A DNA stretch of 64,000 bases from Chryseobacterium aureum (GTDB lineage: Bacteria; Bacteroidota; Bacteroidia; Flavobacteriales; Weeksellaceae): NCBI RefSeq assembly GCF_003971235.1, contig NZ_CP034661.1, forward strand, positions 4,898,001-4,962,000, in the 5' to 3' direction. A program made the position numbers and the translations under genes. Positions 52,903-61,960 of this stretch are shown one piece after another; the first letter of the stretch is position 1, and every line of letters starts with the position of its first letter. The notes below the pieces were generated by a model. The model was not told the DNA's origin. It did not search any database and worked only from the letters and a program-made list of their open reading frames with translations.

Positions 52903-54840
52903 ACATAGGAAATCGTAGCGTTAAAAAAATAAGTCCTGTGAACGTTAAGAAAATTCTCCTGTCCGAAGCGCGAGACAAATTCGGAACCGATTAAGAAATA
53001 GTGACTTCGCGCAAGTTGAGAATTTTTAGAGAACAGGAATTATTTTTAGCGTAGAGCTCCAGGTCTTGAATTTTTGATTCTTTTGTTTCAAGACAAAAGA
53101 AATTAAAACAAAAAGCTATTTCATCATAAAAATAATCTGCTTATCATGTAAGCTATGATCAATATTTCTATTGTTGGCCTTAAAAATGACATAGGAGATC
53201 GCAGCGTTAAAAAAATAATTTCTGAGAACGTTAAAAAAATTCTCCTGTCCGAAGCGCGAGACAAATTCGGAACCGATTAAGAAATAGTGACTTCGCGCAA
53301 GTTGAGAATTTTTAGAGAACAGGAATTATTTTTAGCGTAGAGCTCCAGGTCTTGAATTTTTGATTCTTTTGTTTCAAGACAAAAGAAATTAAAACAAAAA
53401 GCTATTTCATCATAAAAATAATCTGCTTATCATGTAAGCTATGATCAATATTTCTATTGTTGGCCTTAAAAATGACATAGGAGATCGCAGCGTTAAAAAA
53501 ATAATTCCTGAGAACGTTAAGAAAATTCTCCTGTCCGAAGCGCGAGACAAATTCGGAACCGATTAAGAAATAGTGACTTCGCGCAAGTTTAGAATTTTTA
53601 GAGAACAGGACTTATTTTTAGCGTAGAGCTCCAGGTCTTGAACTTTTGTTTCTTTTGTTTCAAGACAAAAGAAATTAAAACAAAAAATCTGACTCGTCAT
53701 AATATAACTCTTCATCAATTAAAATTTGGATTAAGATTTCTATAATTGACCTTAAAAATGACATAGGACTCGCAGCGTTAAAAAAATAATTCCTGTGAAC
53801 GTTAAGAAAATTCTCCTGTCCGAAGCGCGAGACAAATTCGGAACCGATTAAGAAATAGTGACTTCGCGCAAGTTTAGAATTTTTAGAGAACAGGACTTAT
53901 TTTTAGCGTAGAGCTCCAGGTCTTGAACTTTTGTTTCTTTTGTTTCAAGACAAAAGAAATTAAAACAAAAAATCTGACTCGTCATAATATAACTCTTCAT
54001 CAATTAAAATTTGGATTAAGATTTCTATAATTGACCTTAAAAATGACATAGGAACTCGCAGCGTTAAAAAAATAATTCCTGTGAACGTTAAAAAATTCTC
54101 CTGTCCGAAGCGCGAGACAAATTCGGAACCGATTAAGAAATAGTGACTTCGCGCAAGTTGAGAATTTTTAGAGAACAGGACTTATTTTTAGCGTAGAGAT
54201 CCAGGTCTTGAACTTTTGTTTCTTTTGTTTCAAGACAAAAGAAATTAAAACAAAAAATCTGACTCGTCATAATATAACTCTTCATCAATTAAAATTTGGA
54301 TTAAGATTTCTATAATTGACCTTAAAAATGACATAGGAACTCGCAGCGTTAAAAAAATAATTCCTGTGAACGTTAAAAAATTCTCCTGTCCGAAGCGCGA
54401 GACAAATTCGGAACCGATTAAGAAATAGTGACTTCGCGCAAGTTGAGAATTTTTAGAGAACAGGACTTATTTTTAGCGTAGAGATCCAGGTCTTGAACTT
54501 TTGTTTCTTTTGTTTCAAGACAAAAGAAATTAAAACAAAAAATCTGACTCGTCATAATATAACTCTTCATCAATTAAAATTTGGATTAAGATTTCTATAA
54601 TTGACCTTAAAAATGACATAGGAACTCGCAGCGTTAAAAAAATAATTCCTGTGAACGTTAAAAAATTCTCCTGTCCGAAGCGCGAGACAAATTCGGAACC
54701 GATTAAGAAATAGTGACTTCGCGCAAGTTGAGAATTTTTAGAGAACAGGACTTATTTTTAGCGTAGAGATCCAGGTCTTGAACTTTTGTTTCTTTTGTTT
54801 CAAGACAAAAGAAATTAAAAAACAAAAAAGCTGCTTCATC
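52903..54840. repeat. Array of seven 285-286 bp tandem repeats (noncoding)
   Basis: Units begin with ACATAGGA at 52903, 53189, 53475, 53761, 54046, 54331 and 54616, a period of 286 bp for the first three steps and 285 for the last three. Each unit has a conserved core with dyad symmetry and a variable tail. Copies 1-2, 3-4 and 5-7 share diagnostic bases, and copies 5 and 6 appear identical. The last unit is cut short near 54840, where the DUF4197 terminator begins. No reading frame of useful length is shared by all units. Confidence 0.93.
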
Positions 54841-54854
54841 ATGAAACAGCTTTT
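54826..54854 (-). terminator. Terminator of the DUF4197 gene
   Basis: AAAAGCTGCTTCA and TGAAACAGCTTTT pair with one mismatch around TCA. On the minus strand it lies 21 bp after the stop and merges with the end of the last repeat unit. Confidence 0.75.
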
Positions 54855-54875
54855 ATATATTTAGTCTAATCTTAT

Positions 54876-55697
54876 TTATTTCCCATCCTGAGCCCCAAAC
54901 ACTTTCTGTAAAATGCTGGTAGTTCTCATGGCAGGTGTATTTCTGATTCCGCTTTCTTTATCTGCAACCATTTTAAATACGCCATTAATGGTTTCTGTAG
55001 TAACATATTCGTTAAGGTCAGTCGTTACAGCCTGTCCGGTAAACGTATTGTACTTGGAAATCAGGTTTTTCCAAAGGGTGTCAGCTCCTACCTTTCCTAA
55101 AGAAGCTTTTACTTTAGGTTGAAAAGCATTGAACAGCTGAGTCTGGGTTTTTCCCTGCAGATAGCTGGTTGCAGCATTATTACTGCCCAATAAAATATTT
55201 TTGGCATCGGTAATCGTCATGGAAGTAATGGCATTTGTGAAAATAGGAGCAGCTTCTGTGACGGCATCTTCAGCAGCTCTGTTCAGCAGTTTCACGCCTT
55301 CATCAGCAAGACTTCCCATTCCTATGGAACGCAGAGTGGTGTCAATCTTTCTTAATTTTTCAGGCATTAAAATTTTTACCGCTTCATTTTTGAAAAAGCC
55401 GTCAGTAACAGCCAGTTTTTTTACCCCGTCAGTTACCCCCATGCTTAAGGCTTCCTTTAACCCTGAGGAAATCTGAGTAGATGTAAGACTTCCGAGGTTG
55501 ACAGGTGAATTATTGGATTTAACAGAAGTGTTGGTTGCTGTGGCAGTAGGCGTTGTTGCGGTGCCATGATTTTTTACGGGAATATTAAGGTCTACACCGG
55601 TCTCATTTTTAACAGTAGATTTTAGGATATCCAGAAGCTGTGCCTGTGTTGAAATTGAGAATAATAATCCTGCTGACAGAAAGATACTTTTTTTCAT
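54876..55697 (-). CDS. DUF4197 domain protein, exported
   Basis: A 273-residue protein with a signal peptide (LFSISTQAQ, cleavage near 20), a Thr/Ser/Asn-rich linker (about 45-68), and a mostly helical DUF4197 domain (about 75-270) with GLKEALSMGVTDGVKKLAVTDG near its start. DUF4197 proteins are periplasmic or lipoproteins in proteobacteria and Bacteroidota with no assigned function. Monocistronic, and divergent from the GH20 gene. Confidence 0.88.
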   Translation of the reverse strand: MKKSIFLSAGLLFSISTQAQLLDILKSTVKNETGVDLNIPVKNHGTATTPTATATNTSVKSNNSPVNLGSLTSTQISSGLKEALSMGVTDGVKKLAVTDGFFKNEAVKILMPEKLRKIDTTLRSIGMGSLADEGVKLLNRAAEDAVTEAAPIFTNAITSMTITDAKNILLGSNNAATSYLQGKTQTQLFNAFQPKVKASLGKVGADTLWKNLISKYNTFTGQAVTTDLNEYVTTETINGVFKMVADKESGIRNTPAMRTTSILQKVFGAQDGK

Positions 55698-56001
55698 CGT
55701 ATTTTTTTACAAATTTAAACCTTTTAATATTCAAAGTCATCTAAAGGTATCAAAAAGCAAACCATAAATTAACAGCTTGATGCCCTTACCATTCAACCAT
55801 TAAGAAAGTATACAGAAATAATACGTGTTAAAAGAAAATCATAGATTTTTTTCTATGGGGCTTAACTTAATATTGTTATGCACAGGTAAATTACTTAATG
55901 ATTCACTTGGGTTGTTGTTAAGTATCTGTTAATCAGTTTAGTGAAAATAATGCTTAAGTTTTGAAAAATAATTATCTTAGCTCTAACCTTAATCCCATCC
56001 A
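55698..56001. other. Divergent promoter region
   Basis: This 304-bp AT-rich stretch separates DUF4197 (minus) from the GH20 gene (plus). I see no gene and no clear promoter pair; TTATCTTAG near 55972 is a weak -7-like element for the GH20 gene. Confidence 0.45.
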
Positions 56002-58266
56002 ATGATACGGACCTTTTTAGCATTTTTTATATTGATTTCAAACGTGATTTTTGCCCAGAATACATTAAATCTAATTCCTTATCCAGAAAAAGTTCAACTT
56101 TTACAGGGAGAATTTACAATCCCGGATACTTTTATATTAAGTGATCATCTGCCGAAAGAAGAGACCAAATACTTCAAAAAACGGCTAGGCTCTCAGCTGG
56201 AATTTCAATATGCTCAGAAGGGAGGAGATGTCCATTTGACAAATTCTATCATTTCTCAGGCTTCAGGAGCAGATGCAGAACAGAAAAAAGAGTATTATTC
56301 ACTGGAAATTTCTCCAAAGCAGATTCATATTAAATCTTATACCCAGCAAGGGTATTTTCTGGCGCTGCAAACATTAATTCAGATTATTGATCAGTACAGG
56401 GATACTAAGAAAATCCCGGTAATGAAGATTGAAGATCAGCCGAAGTTTGCATGGAGAGGGATGCATCTGGATGTTTGCCGTCACTTTTTCACAGTGGATG
56501 AGGTAAAACAGTATATTGATTATCTGGCCATGTATAAGCTGAATACTTTCCACTGGCATTTGACGGATGATCAGGGGTGGAGAATTGAGATCAAAAAATA
56601 TCCAAAGCTTACGCAGATCGGATCAAAACGTAAAGAATCTATGATCGGAGCGTATGTTGATAATACATTTGACGGGCAGCCCTACGGCCCCTATTTTTAT
56701 ACTCAGCAAGAGATAAAAGATGTGGTGAAATATGCACAGGAAAGATATATTACAGTAGTTCCGGAGATAGAAATGCCCGGACATGCATTGGCAGCCTTGT
56801 CTGCATATCCTGAGCTCGCGTGCACAAAAGGACCTTTCGAATCTGCTACAAAATGGGGCGTTTTTGATGACGTTTTCTGCCCGAAAGATGAAACATTTGC
56901 ATTTCTTGAGAACGTTCTGGATGAGGTGATGCAATTATTTCCTTCCAAGTACATTCATATCGGCGGTGACGAGTGCCCGAAAACAAGATGGAAAGAATGT
57001 GCACACTGCCAGGAACTGATCAGGAAAAATAACTTAAAAGATGAGCATGGCTTACAAAGCTACTTTATTCACCGGATTGAAAAATATGTCAACAGTAAAG
57101 GCCGAAAAATTATTGGCTGGGACGAAATTTTAGAAGGCGGGCTGGCTCCGAATGCAGCAGTAATGAGCTGGACAGGTGTAAACGGAGGTATTGAAGCCGC
57201 AAAATCAAAACACTTTGCCGTAATGACCCCTGGTGCATATTGTTATTTTGACCACTACCAGGGAGATCCGCAATCTGAGCCTAACGCTTTTGGCGGTTTT
57301 ACCCCTTTGGAAAAAGTCTACTCTTACAATCCTGTTCCTTCTGAACTGAATGCAGAGCAGGCCAAATACATTATGGGAGTTCAGGCTAATCTGTGGACGG
57401 AATATATTTTAGATTTTAAGCATGTTCAGTACATGATTTTCCCAAGATTAATGGCACTTTCTGAAGTAGGATGGGGAACATCAGATGCTAAAAAATATAA
57501 AGAATTTGAAAACAGGGTGATCAGCCAGTTTAAAGTACTGGATCATATGCAGGTGAACTATGCCAAAAGTATTTATAACATCATTGGAAAGGTAGTTCCT
57601 TCCAATAACGGAATTGCATATGAGCTATCGACCTCACAGAATTCAAGCGGAATCAGATATACTCTGGACGGGACAATTCCTGCAGTCCATTCTAAAACCT
57701 ATCAGAATGCCGTTCAGATACCTAATTCTCTAACGATTAAGTCTGCCTATTTCGAAGAAGGTCAAATGAAAAGTGCTGTGTCTACACAGGAATTTACAGT
57801 TTCAAAGACAACCGGAAAAAAAATAACTCTTGAACAGCAGCCTAATGAAAATTATTCTTTTGGAGGAGCCTTTACATTGGTAGATGGGATTATCGGAAAT
57901 GTAAAACAGTTGGGTAAAACATGGCTGGGCTTTCAGGGGAAAGATGTTGTGGCAACAATAGATTTTGGGAAGAAAACAGCTTTCACAGAAGTGTATTTTA
58001 ATACCCTTGAAAATAAAGGAAGCTGGATACATCTGGCTAAATCTGCAAAGGTTTTTGTATCCGATGATAACAAGGATTTTAAACTGATTAAAGAAATCGG
58101 GACCGCAGAAATTCAGGATGCCCGGGGAAAAATTAAAGTAAATATAGGAACTCAGAATGCAAAATATCTGAAAGTCAATATAGAAAATGCAGGTATTATT
58201 CCGGCAGGAAATCCCGGAGCAGATTCCAAAGCATGGTTGTTTGTTGATGAAATTGGCGTAAATTAG
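56002..58266 (+). CDS. Beta-N-acetylhexosaminidase, GH20
   Basis: A 754-residue exported glycoside hydrolase that removes terminal GlcNAc or GalNAc. A signal peptide ends near VIFAQ. The GH20b domain (about 20-140) precedes the catalytic barrel (about 145-500) with HWHLTDDQGWRIEIKKYP, and the catalytic pair Asp323-Glu324 in HIGGDECPKTRW. The C-terminal region includes a chitobiase-type FN3/CBM-like portion and a discoidin-like segment ending KAWLFVDEIGVN. It ends 7 bp before a Crp/Fnr gene. Likely used on chitin or glycoprotein glycans. Confidence 0.95.
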   Translation: MIRTFLAFFILISNVIFAQNTLNLIPYPEKVQLLQGEFTIPDTFILSDHLPKEETKYFKKRLGSQLEFQYAQKGGDVHLTNSIISQASGADAEQKKEYYSLEISPKQIHIKSYTQQGYFLALQTLIQIIDQYRDTKKIPVMKIEDQPKFAWRGMHLDVCRHFFTVDEVKQYIDYLAMYKLNTFHWHLTDDQGWRIEIKKYPKLTQIGSKRKESMIGAYVDNTFDGQPYGPYFYTQQEIKDVVKYAQERYITVVPEIEMPGHALAALSAYPELACTKGPFESATKWGVFDDVFCPKDETFAFLENVLDEVMQLFPSKYIHIGGDECPKTRWKECAHCQELIRKNNLKDEHGLQSYFIHRIEKYVNSKGRKIIGWDEILEGGLAPNAAVMSWTGVNGGIEAAKSKHFAVMTPGAYCYFDHYQGDPQSEPNAFGGFTPLEKVYSYNPVPSELNAEQAKYIMGVQANLWTEYILDFKHVQYMIFPRLMALSEVGWGTSDAKKYKEFENRVISQFKVLDHMQVNYAKSIYNIIGKVVPSNNGIAYELSTSQNSSGIRYTLDGTIPAVHSKTYQNAVQIPNSLTIKSAYFEEGQMKSAVSTQEFTVSKTTGKKITLEQQPNENYSFGGAFTLVDGIIGNVKQLGKTWLGFQGKDVVATIDFGKKTAFTEVYFNTLENKGSWIHLAKSAKVFVSDDNKDFKLIKEIGTAEIQDARGKIKVNIGTQNAKYLKVNIENAGIIPAGNPGADSKAWLFVDEIGVN

Positions 58267-58273
58267 AATAAAA

Positions 58274-58915
58274 ATGCAGGACGATACCGTACTTTCTTCA
58301 GAATTCTCATCATCACCGGATCTGGTGGAAAAGCTGTATCAGTATGGTACAACGAAAAATTACCGTGAAGGAGCGGTTATTTTAGATGAAAATGCTTCCA
58401 TCCGTTCCATTCCTATTGTGATGAAAGGAATGCTGAAAGTCATCAGGACAGAAGAAGACGGACGTGAGATTTTATTATATTACATTAAGGCCGGAGAAAG
58501 CTGTATCATGTCTTTTCTGGGCGGAATGCACAATGAAAAAAGCATTGTAAGGGCAGAGATAGAAGAAGATGCAGAAATTCTTTTCTTACCCATAGACAAA
58601 GTGTCTTTATTCATCAAAGAACATCCGGAGTGGCTGGATTATATCTTCAGGCTTTACCATAAAAGATTTGAAGAGCTGCTGGATATTATCAACGCCATTG
58701 CCTTCAAAAAAGTAGACGAACGGCTGCTCAGTCTCTTGCAGAAAAAATCCGGGCTCACCGGGTCTGAAACTATTCATACCACCCATGAGCAGCTGGCAAA
58801 TGAGTTGGGAACTGCAAGAGTAGTTGTGTCCAGGCTCCTGAAACAGCTGGAAGAAGACGGAAAACTGAAACTGGGAAGAAATAAAATTACGCTTCTGAAA
58901 ATCCTCAATCCATAA
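58274..58915 (+). CDS. Crp/Fnr family regulator with a single cysteine, linked to sulfur genes
   Basis: A 213-residue regulator with a cyclic-nucleotide-binding-like sensor (about 15-125), a long dimer helix (about 125-150) and a winged HTH (THEQLANELGTARVVVSRLLKQL). It has only one cysteine, Cys77 in GESCIMSF, so it cannot bind an Fnr-type cluster. Bacteroidota Crp/Fnr proteins of this type usually sit beside tauE, an MBL-rhodanese gene and yeeE, as here. I infer control of that set, possibly through Cys77 oxidation or persulfidation. It starts 7 bp after the GH20 stop. Confidence 0.9.
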   Translation: MQDDTVLSSEFSSSPDLVEKLYQYGTTKNYREGAVILDENASIRSIPIVMKGMLKVIRTEEDGREILLYYIKAGESCIMSFLGGMHNEKSIVRAEIEEDAEILFLPIDKVSLFIKEHPEWLDYIFRLYHKRFEELLDIINAIAFKKVDERLLSLLQKKSGLTGSETIHTTHEQLANELGTARVVVSRLLKQLEEDGKLKLGRNKITLLKILNP

Positions 58916-58987
58916 CATTCTTTTAATTTAGTAAAAGAAATAGCTGCCTTTTTGAGGCTTTCAGTATTTATTCGCTTTAAAAATCCC

Positions 58988-59012
58988 CTTATGTAACAAA
59001 AGTAGCTGTAGA
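58988..59012 (+). promoter_or_regulatory. Candidate operator before tauE (25-bp repeat, copy 1)
   Basis: CTTATGTAACAAAAGTAGCT plus GTAGA, identical to 59860-59884. It ends 48 bp before the tauE start and has partial dyad symmetry (GnnAC-N4-GTnnC). Candidate Crp/Fnr site of the neighbouring regulator. Confidence 0.6.
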
Positions 59013-59060
59013 TGTCTGCCCGCTTTCTCATTTTTGCATGAGAATTATTTCAACAGTACA

Positions 59061-59855
59061 ATGGAAATTATTGGGTATACAGCAGCCGTTTTAATAGGGA
59101 TTTCTTTAGGCTTAATCGGAGGAGGAGGAAGTATTCTTACCATTCCCGTCCTCGTTTATCTTTTTGGGCTTGAGACTTTTATCGCTACGGAATACTCACT
59201 TTTTATAGTGGGAATAAGCAGCCTGGTGGGGTCTGTATCATATTTTAAAAAGGGTCTGATCCATTTTAGGATGGCTTTCATATTTGGAATTCCTTCTGTA
59301 ATTTCCATATTTCTCACCAGGATGTACCTCCTTCCCTTAATTCCTGAAGAGGTACTGACCATACAGAACTTTACAGTTACCAGAAATATCTTTTTACTGC
59401 TCATTTTTGCGGGCTTAATGATTCTGGCTTCTTACAAGATGATAAGAAAAAACACTTCGGAAAAGCCTTATGCAGTTCAGATCGATAAGAAGAGTGCTTT
59501 TCTGGCGGCAGGGCAGGGTACAATAGTTGGTGTATTAACGGGACTGGTAGGGGCCGGAGGTGGTTTTATGATCATTCCTGCATTGGTTAATCTTTTAAAA
59601 ATTCCCATGAAGATGGCGATAGGCACTTCATTGGTCATCATTTCCCTCAATTCTTTAATCGGATTTTTTTCTTCTTTGAATCATGCCATAATAGATTGGC
59701 AACTGTTGGTCTCTATTACAGCGATCGCCATCGTCGGAATTATAATAGGTTCGCAATTATCAAAAAAAATAGACGGGAAAAAGCTGAAACCTGCATTCGG
59801 ATGGTTTATCCTGATCATGGGGATTTACATTCTTGTCAAAGAAATCTTTCTATAA
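59061..59855 (+). CDS. TauE/SafE family sulfite or sulfoacetate exporter
   Basis: A 264-residue membrane protein with about eight helices. The repeated signature IGISLGLIGGGGSILTIPVLVY near the start and GVLTGLVGAGGGFMIIPALV in the middle is typical of TauE/SafE (DUF81) transporters. In this locus it probably exports sulfite, a product of persulfide oxidation. The frame extends to a TTG at 59034, but the ATG at 59061 matches the family start and lies properly downstream of the 25-bp repeat. Confidence 0.92.
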   Translation: MEIIGYTAAVLIGISLGLIGGGGSILTIPVLVYLFGLETFIATEYSLFIVGISSLVGSVSYFKKGLIHFRMAFIFGIPSVISIFLTRMYLLPLIPEEVLTIQNFTVTRNIFLLLIFAGLMILASYKMIRKNTSEKPYAVQIDKKSAFLAAGQGTIVGVLTGLVGAGGGFMIIPALVNLLKIPMKMAIGTSLVIISLNSLIGFFSSLNHAIIDWQLLVSITAIAIVGIIIGSQLSKKIDGKKLKPAFGWFILIMGIYILVKEIFL

Positions 59856-59859
59856 ATTT

Positions 59860-59884
59860 CTTATGTAACAAAAGTAGCTGTAGA
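59860..59884 (+). promoter_or_regulatory. Candidate operator before the MBL-rhodanese operon (25-bp repeat, copy 2)
   Basis: Exact copy of 58988-59012, ending 53 bp before the start of the MBL-rhodanese gene. It begins 4 bp after the tauE stop. Confidence 0.6.
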
Positions 59885-59937
59885 GGAAAAACAAAAATTG
59901 GAGATTTGTATCATCATAATATGAAAAATAGAAAACA

Positions 59938-61359
59938 ATGAAAATAGAACAGATTTATACCGGTTGCCTTGCACAGGGCGCCTACTATATTACTTCAGCC
60001 GGTGAAGCTGCAATTATTGATCCTTTAAGAGAAACACAGCCTTATATCAGCAGACTGAAAGAAGACGGGGTTCAGTTGAAATATATTTTTGAAACCCATT
60101 TTCATGCAGATTTCGTGAGCGGCCATCTGGATCTAAGCCATAAAACCGGAGCTCCAATCGTTTACGGGCCTACAGCCAATCCTGAATTCGAAGCAATCAT
60201 CGCAAAAGATGGGCAGGTATTTGAATTGGGAAATATTAAAATCAAAGTTCTTCATACACCTGGGCATACCCTTGAAAGTTCATGTTACCTGCTGATCGAC
60301 GAAAGCGGAATTGAAAAAATGCTTTTCAGTGGTGATACTTTATTCCTCGGAGATGTAGGACGCCCTGATCTGGCACAAAAAGGAGCCGATATGGCTCAGG
60401 AAGAACTGGTTGGACTCTTGTATGATAGTTTATATCATAAAATTTTACCATTAAATAATGATATTATCATTTATCCGGCTCACGGTGCCGGCTCTGCCTG
60501 TGGTAAAAATATGCAGCAAGAAACAGCAGATACATTGGGAAATCAGAAAAGAACCAATTATGCCTTGAATCAAAAAGACAGACAAAGTTTTATAAAAGAA
60601 GTCACTGCCGGACTCTTGCCTCCGCCCGCATATTTCGGGATGAATGTGATGATGAATAAAAAAGGGTATAGCAGTTTTGAAGAAGTTCTTTCACAAGGTT
60701 TACATGCCTTTTCGCCTGAACAGTTTGAGGAAATTGCAGAAGCTTCCGGAGCCTTAATTTTGGATGTGAGAACCGGAAGTGAATTTGTCAAAGGTTTTAT
60801 TCCGAATGCCGTCAATATAGGACTGGATGGTGATTTTGCCCCTTGGGTAGGTGCTTTAATTGCTGATGTAAACCAACCTATTCTGCTGGTCACAGAAAAA
60901 GGGACAGAAGAAGAAGCTGTAACCCGATTGAGCAGGGTAGGATTTGATCATATTTTAGGATTTTTGAAAGGAAGCTTTGAAGCCTGGAAAAAGAGCGGAA
61001 AAGAAACTGACTTTGTGAACCGTATCTCTGCCAAGCAGTTTGAAGCAGAACTAAAAGAAAAAGAAGCAAAAATAATAGATATAAGAAAAGAAAGTGAATA
61101 TAATGCGGAACATATTCATGAAGCTTACAACAAACCCCTAGCGTACATCAATGAATGGATTCATACGGTAGATCCATCCGGGCATTTTTACATGCATTGT
61201 GGCAGCGGATACAGAAGTACCATAGCGGCAAGCATTCTTCAGGCAAGAGGATACCGTAATTTTTCCGAAATTGAAGGAGGTTTTAAAGCAATTGCCTCCA
61301 CAGGAATTCCTAAAAGTGATTATGTGTGTCAAACTAAAATTTTGAATAAATTAGATTAA
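59938..61359 (+). CDS. MBL-fold persulfide dioxygenase-like protein fused to two rhodanese domains
   Basis: A 473-residue protein. The metallo-beta-lactamase domain (about 1-250) has [20 protein letters not shown] and [16 protein letters not shown], as in ETHE1-type persulfide dioxygenases that turn glutathione or related persulfides into sulfite. Two rhodanese domains follow: the first (about 275-350) lacks an active-site cysteine, while the second (about 365-465) has the active loop CGSGYRS with Cys421. It likely moves and oxidises sulfane sulfur. The yeeE genes follow as an operon. Confidence 0.92.
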   Translation: MKIEQIYTGCLAQGAYYITSAGEAAIIDPLRETQPYISRLKEDGVQLKYIFETHFHADFVSGHLDLSHKTGAPIVYGPTANPEFEAIIAKDGQVFELGNIKIKVLHTPGHTLESSCYLLIDESGIEKMLFSGDTLFLGDVGRPDLAQKGADMAQEELVGLLYDSLYHKILPLNNDIIIYPAHGAGSACGKNMQQETADTLGNQKRTNYALNQKDRQSFIKEVTAGLLPPPAYFGMNVMMNKKGYSSFEEVLSQGLHAFSPEQFEEIAEASGALILDVRTGSEFVKGFIPNAVNIGLDGDFAPWVGALIADVNQPILLVTEKGTEEEAVTRLSRVGFDHILGFLKGSFEAWKKSGKETDFVNRISAKQFEAELKEKEAKIIDIRKESEYNAEHIHEAYNKPLAYINEWIHTVDPSGHFYMHCGSGYRSTIAASILQARGYRNFSEIEGGFKAIASTGIPKSDYVCQTKILNKLD

Positions 61360-61368
61360 AAATAAAAA

Positions 61369-61932
61369 ATGTTGGAGATAATAAAAGAACCATGGCCTTG
61401 GTATGTGGCAGGTCCGTTAATCGGGCTTACCGTTCCGGCTTTGCTGATTATGGGAAATAAATCCTTTGGTATAAGCTCTTCCCTAAGGCATATCTGTGCG
61501 GCCTGTATACCTGCCAATGTGAATTTTTTCAGATACGACTGGAAAAAAGAAGCCTGGAATTTATTTTTTGTACTGGGTATCTTTTTTGGAGGTATGATTG
61601 CTGCCCATTTTTTAGTGAATCCCAATGAAATAACAGTACATCCCAATCTGAAAGCAGAACTGGCTGGCTACGGAATAACAGATTACAGCAATCTGGTTCC
61701 CGTACAACTGATGAATTTTGAAAGTCTGCTGACGATCAGAGGATTTATTACTATGGTTGTAGGCGGATTTCTGGTAGGCTTTGGAACCAGATATGCAGGA
61801 GGCTGTACCAGCGGACATGCCATTATGGGGCTTTCCAATTTACAGTGGCCGTCTTTGGTAGCAACAATCTGTTTTATGATCGGAGGATTTTTAATGGCTA
61901 ATGTAATATTGCCTCTCATTCTTACCCTGTAA
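61369..61932 (+). CDS. YeeE/YedE family sulfur transporter, first half
   Basis: A 187-residue membrane protein with about five helices. The motif [17 protein letters not shown] supplies the conserved cysteine of the YeeE family (thiosulfate uptake in E. coli), and [12 protein letters not shown] adds two more. It starts 9 bp after the MBL-rhodanese gene. With the next gene it makes a split transporter similar to PmpA/PmpB-type pairs; thiosulfate or sulfane sulfur is the likely substrate by family. Confidence 0.9.
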   Translation: MLEIIKEPWPWYVAGPLIGLTVPALLIMGNKSFGISSSLRHICAACIPANVNFFRYDWKKEAWNLFFVLGIFFGGMIAAHFLVNPNEITVHPNLKAELAGYGITDYSNLVPVQLMNFESLLTIRGFITMVVGGFLVGFGTRYAGGCTSGHAIMGLSNLQWPSLVATICFMIGGFLMANVILPLILTL

Positions 61933-61960
61933 TTAAATTTTAAAAGAAACAAGTTTTATC

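Noticed and set aside
53475-54330. 45-codon minus-strand frame inside the repeat (starting MTSQIFCFNFF) as a small repeated gene
   Set aside because: It opens only in units with one tail type. Copies 1-2 have a stop after three codons and copy 7 reads the core in another frame, so there is no coding constraint.
52903-54840. CRISPR array
   Set aside because: Repeats are contiguous 285-286 bp units with related tails, not 23-47 bp repeats with unique spacers, and no cas gene is present.
52903-54840. Integron cassette array with attC-like palindromes
   Set aside because: Units contain no gene cassettes and no integrase is nearby; the whole unit, not only a recombination site, is repeated.
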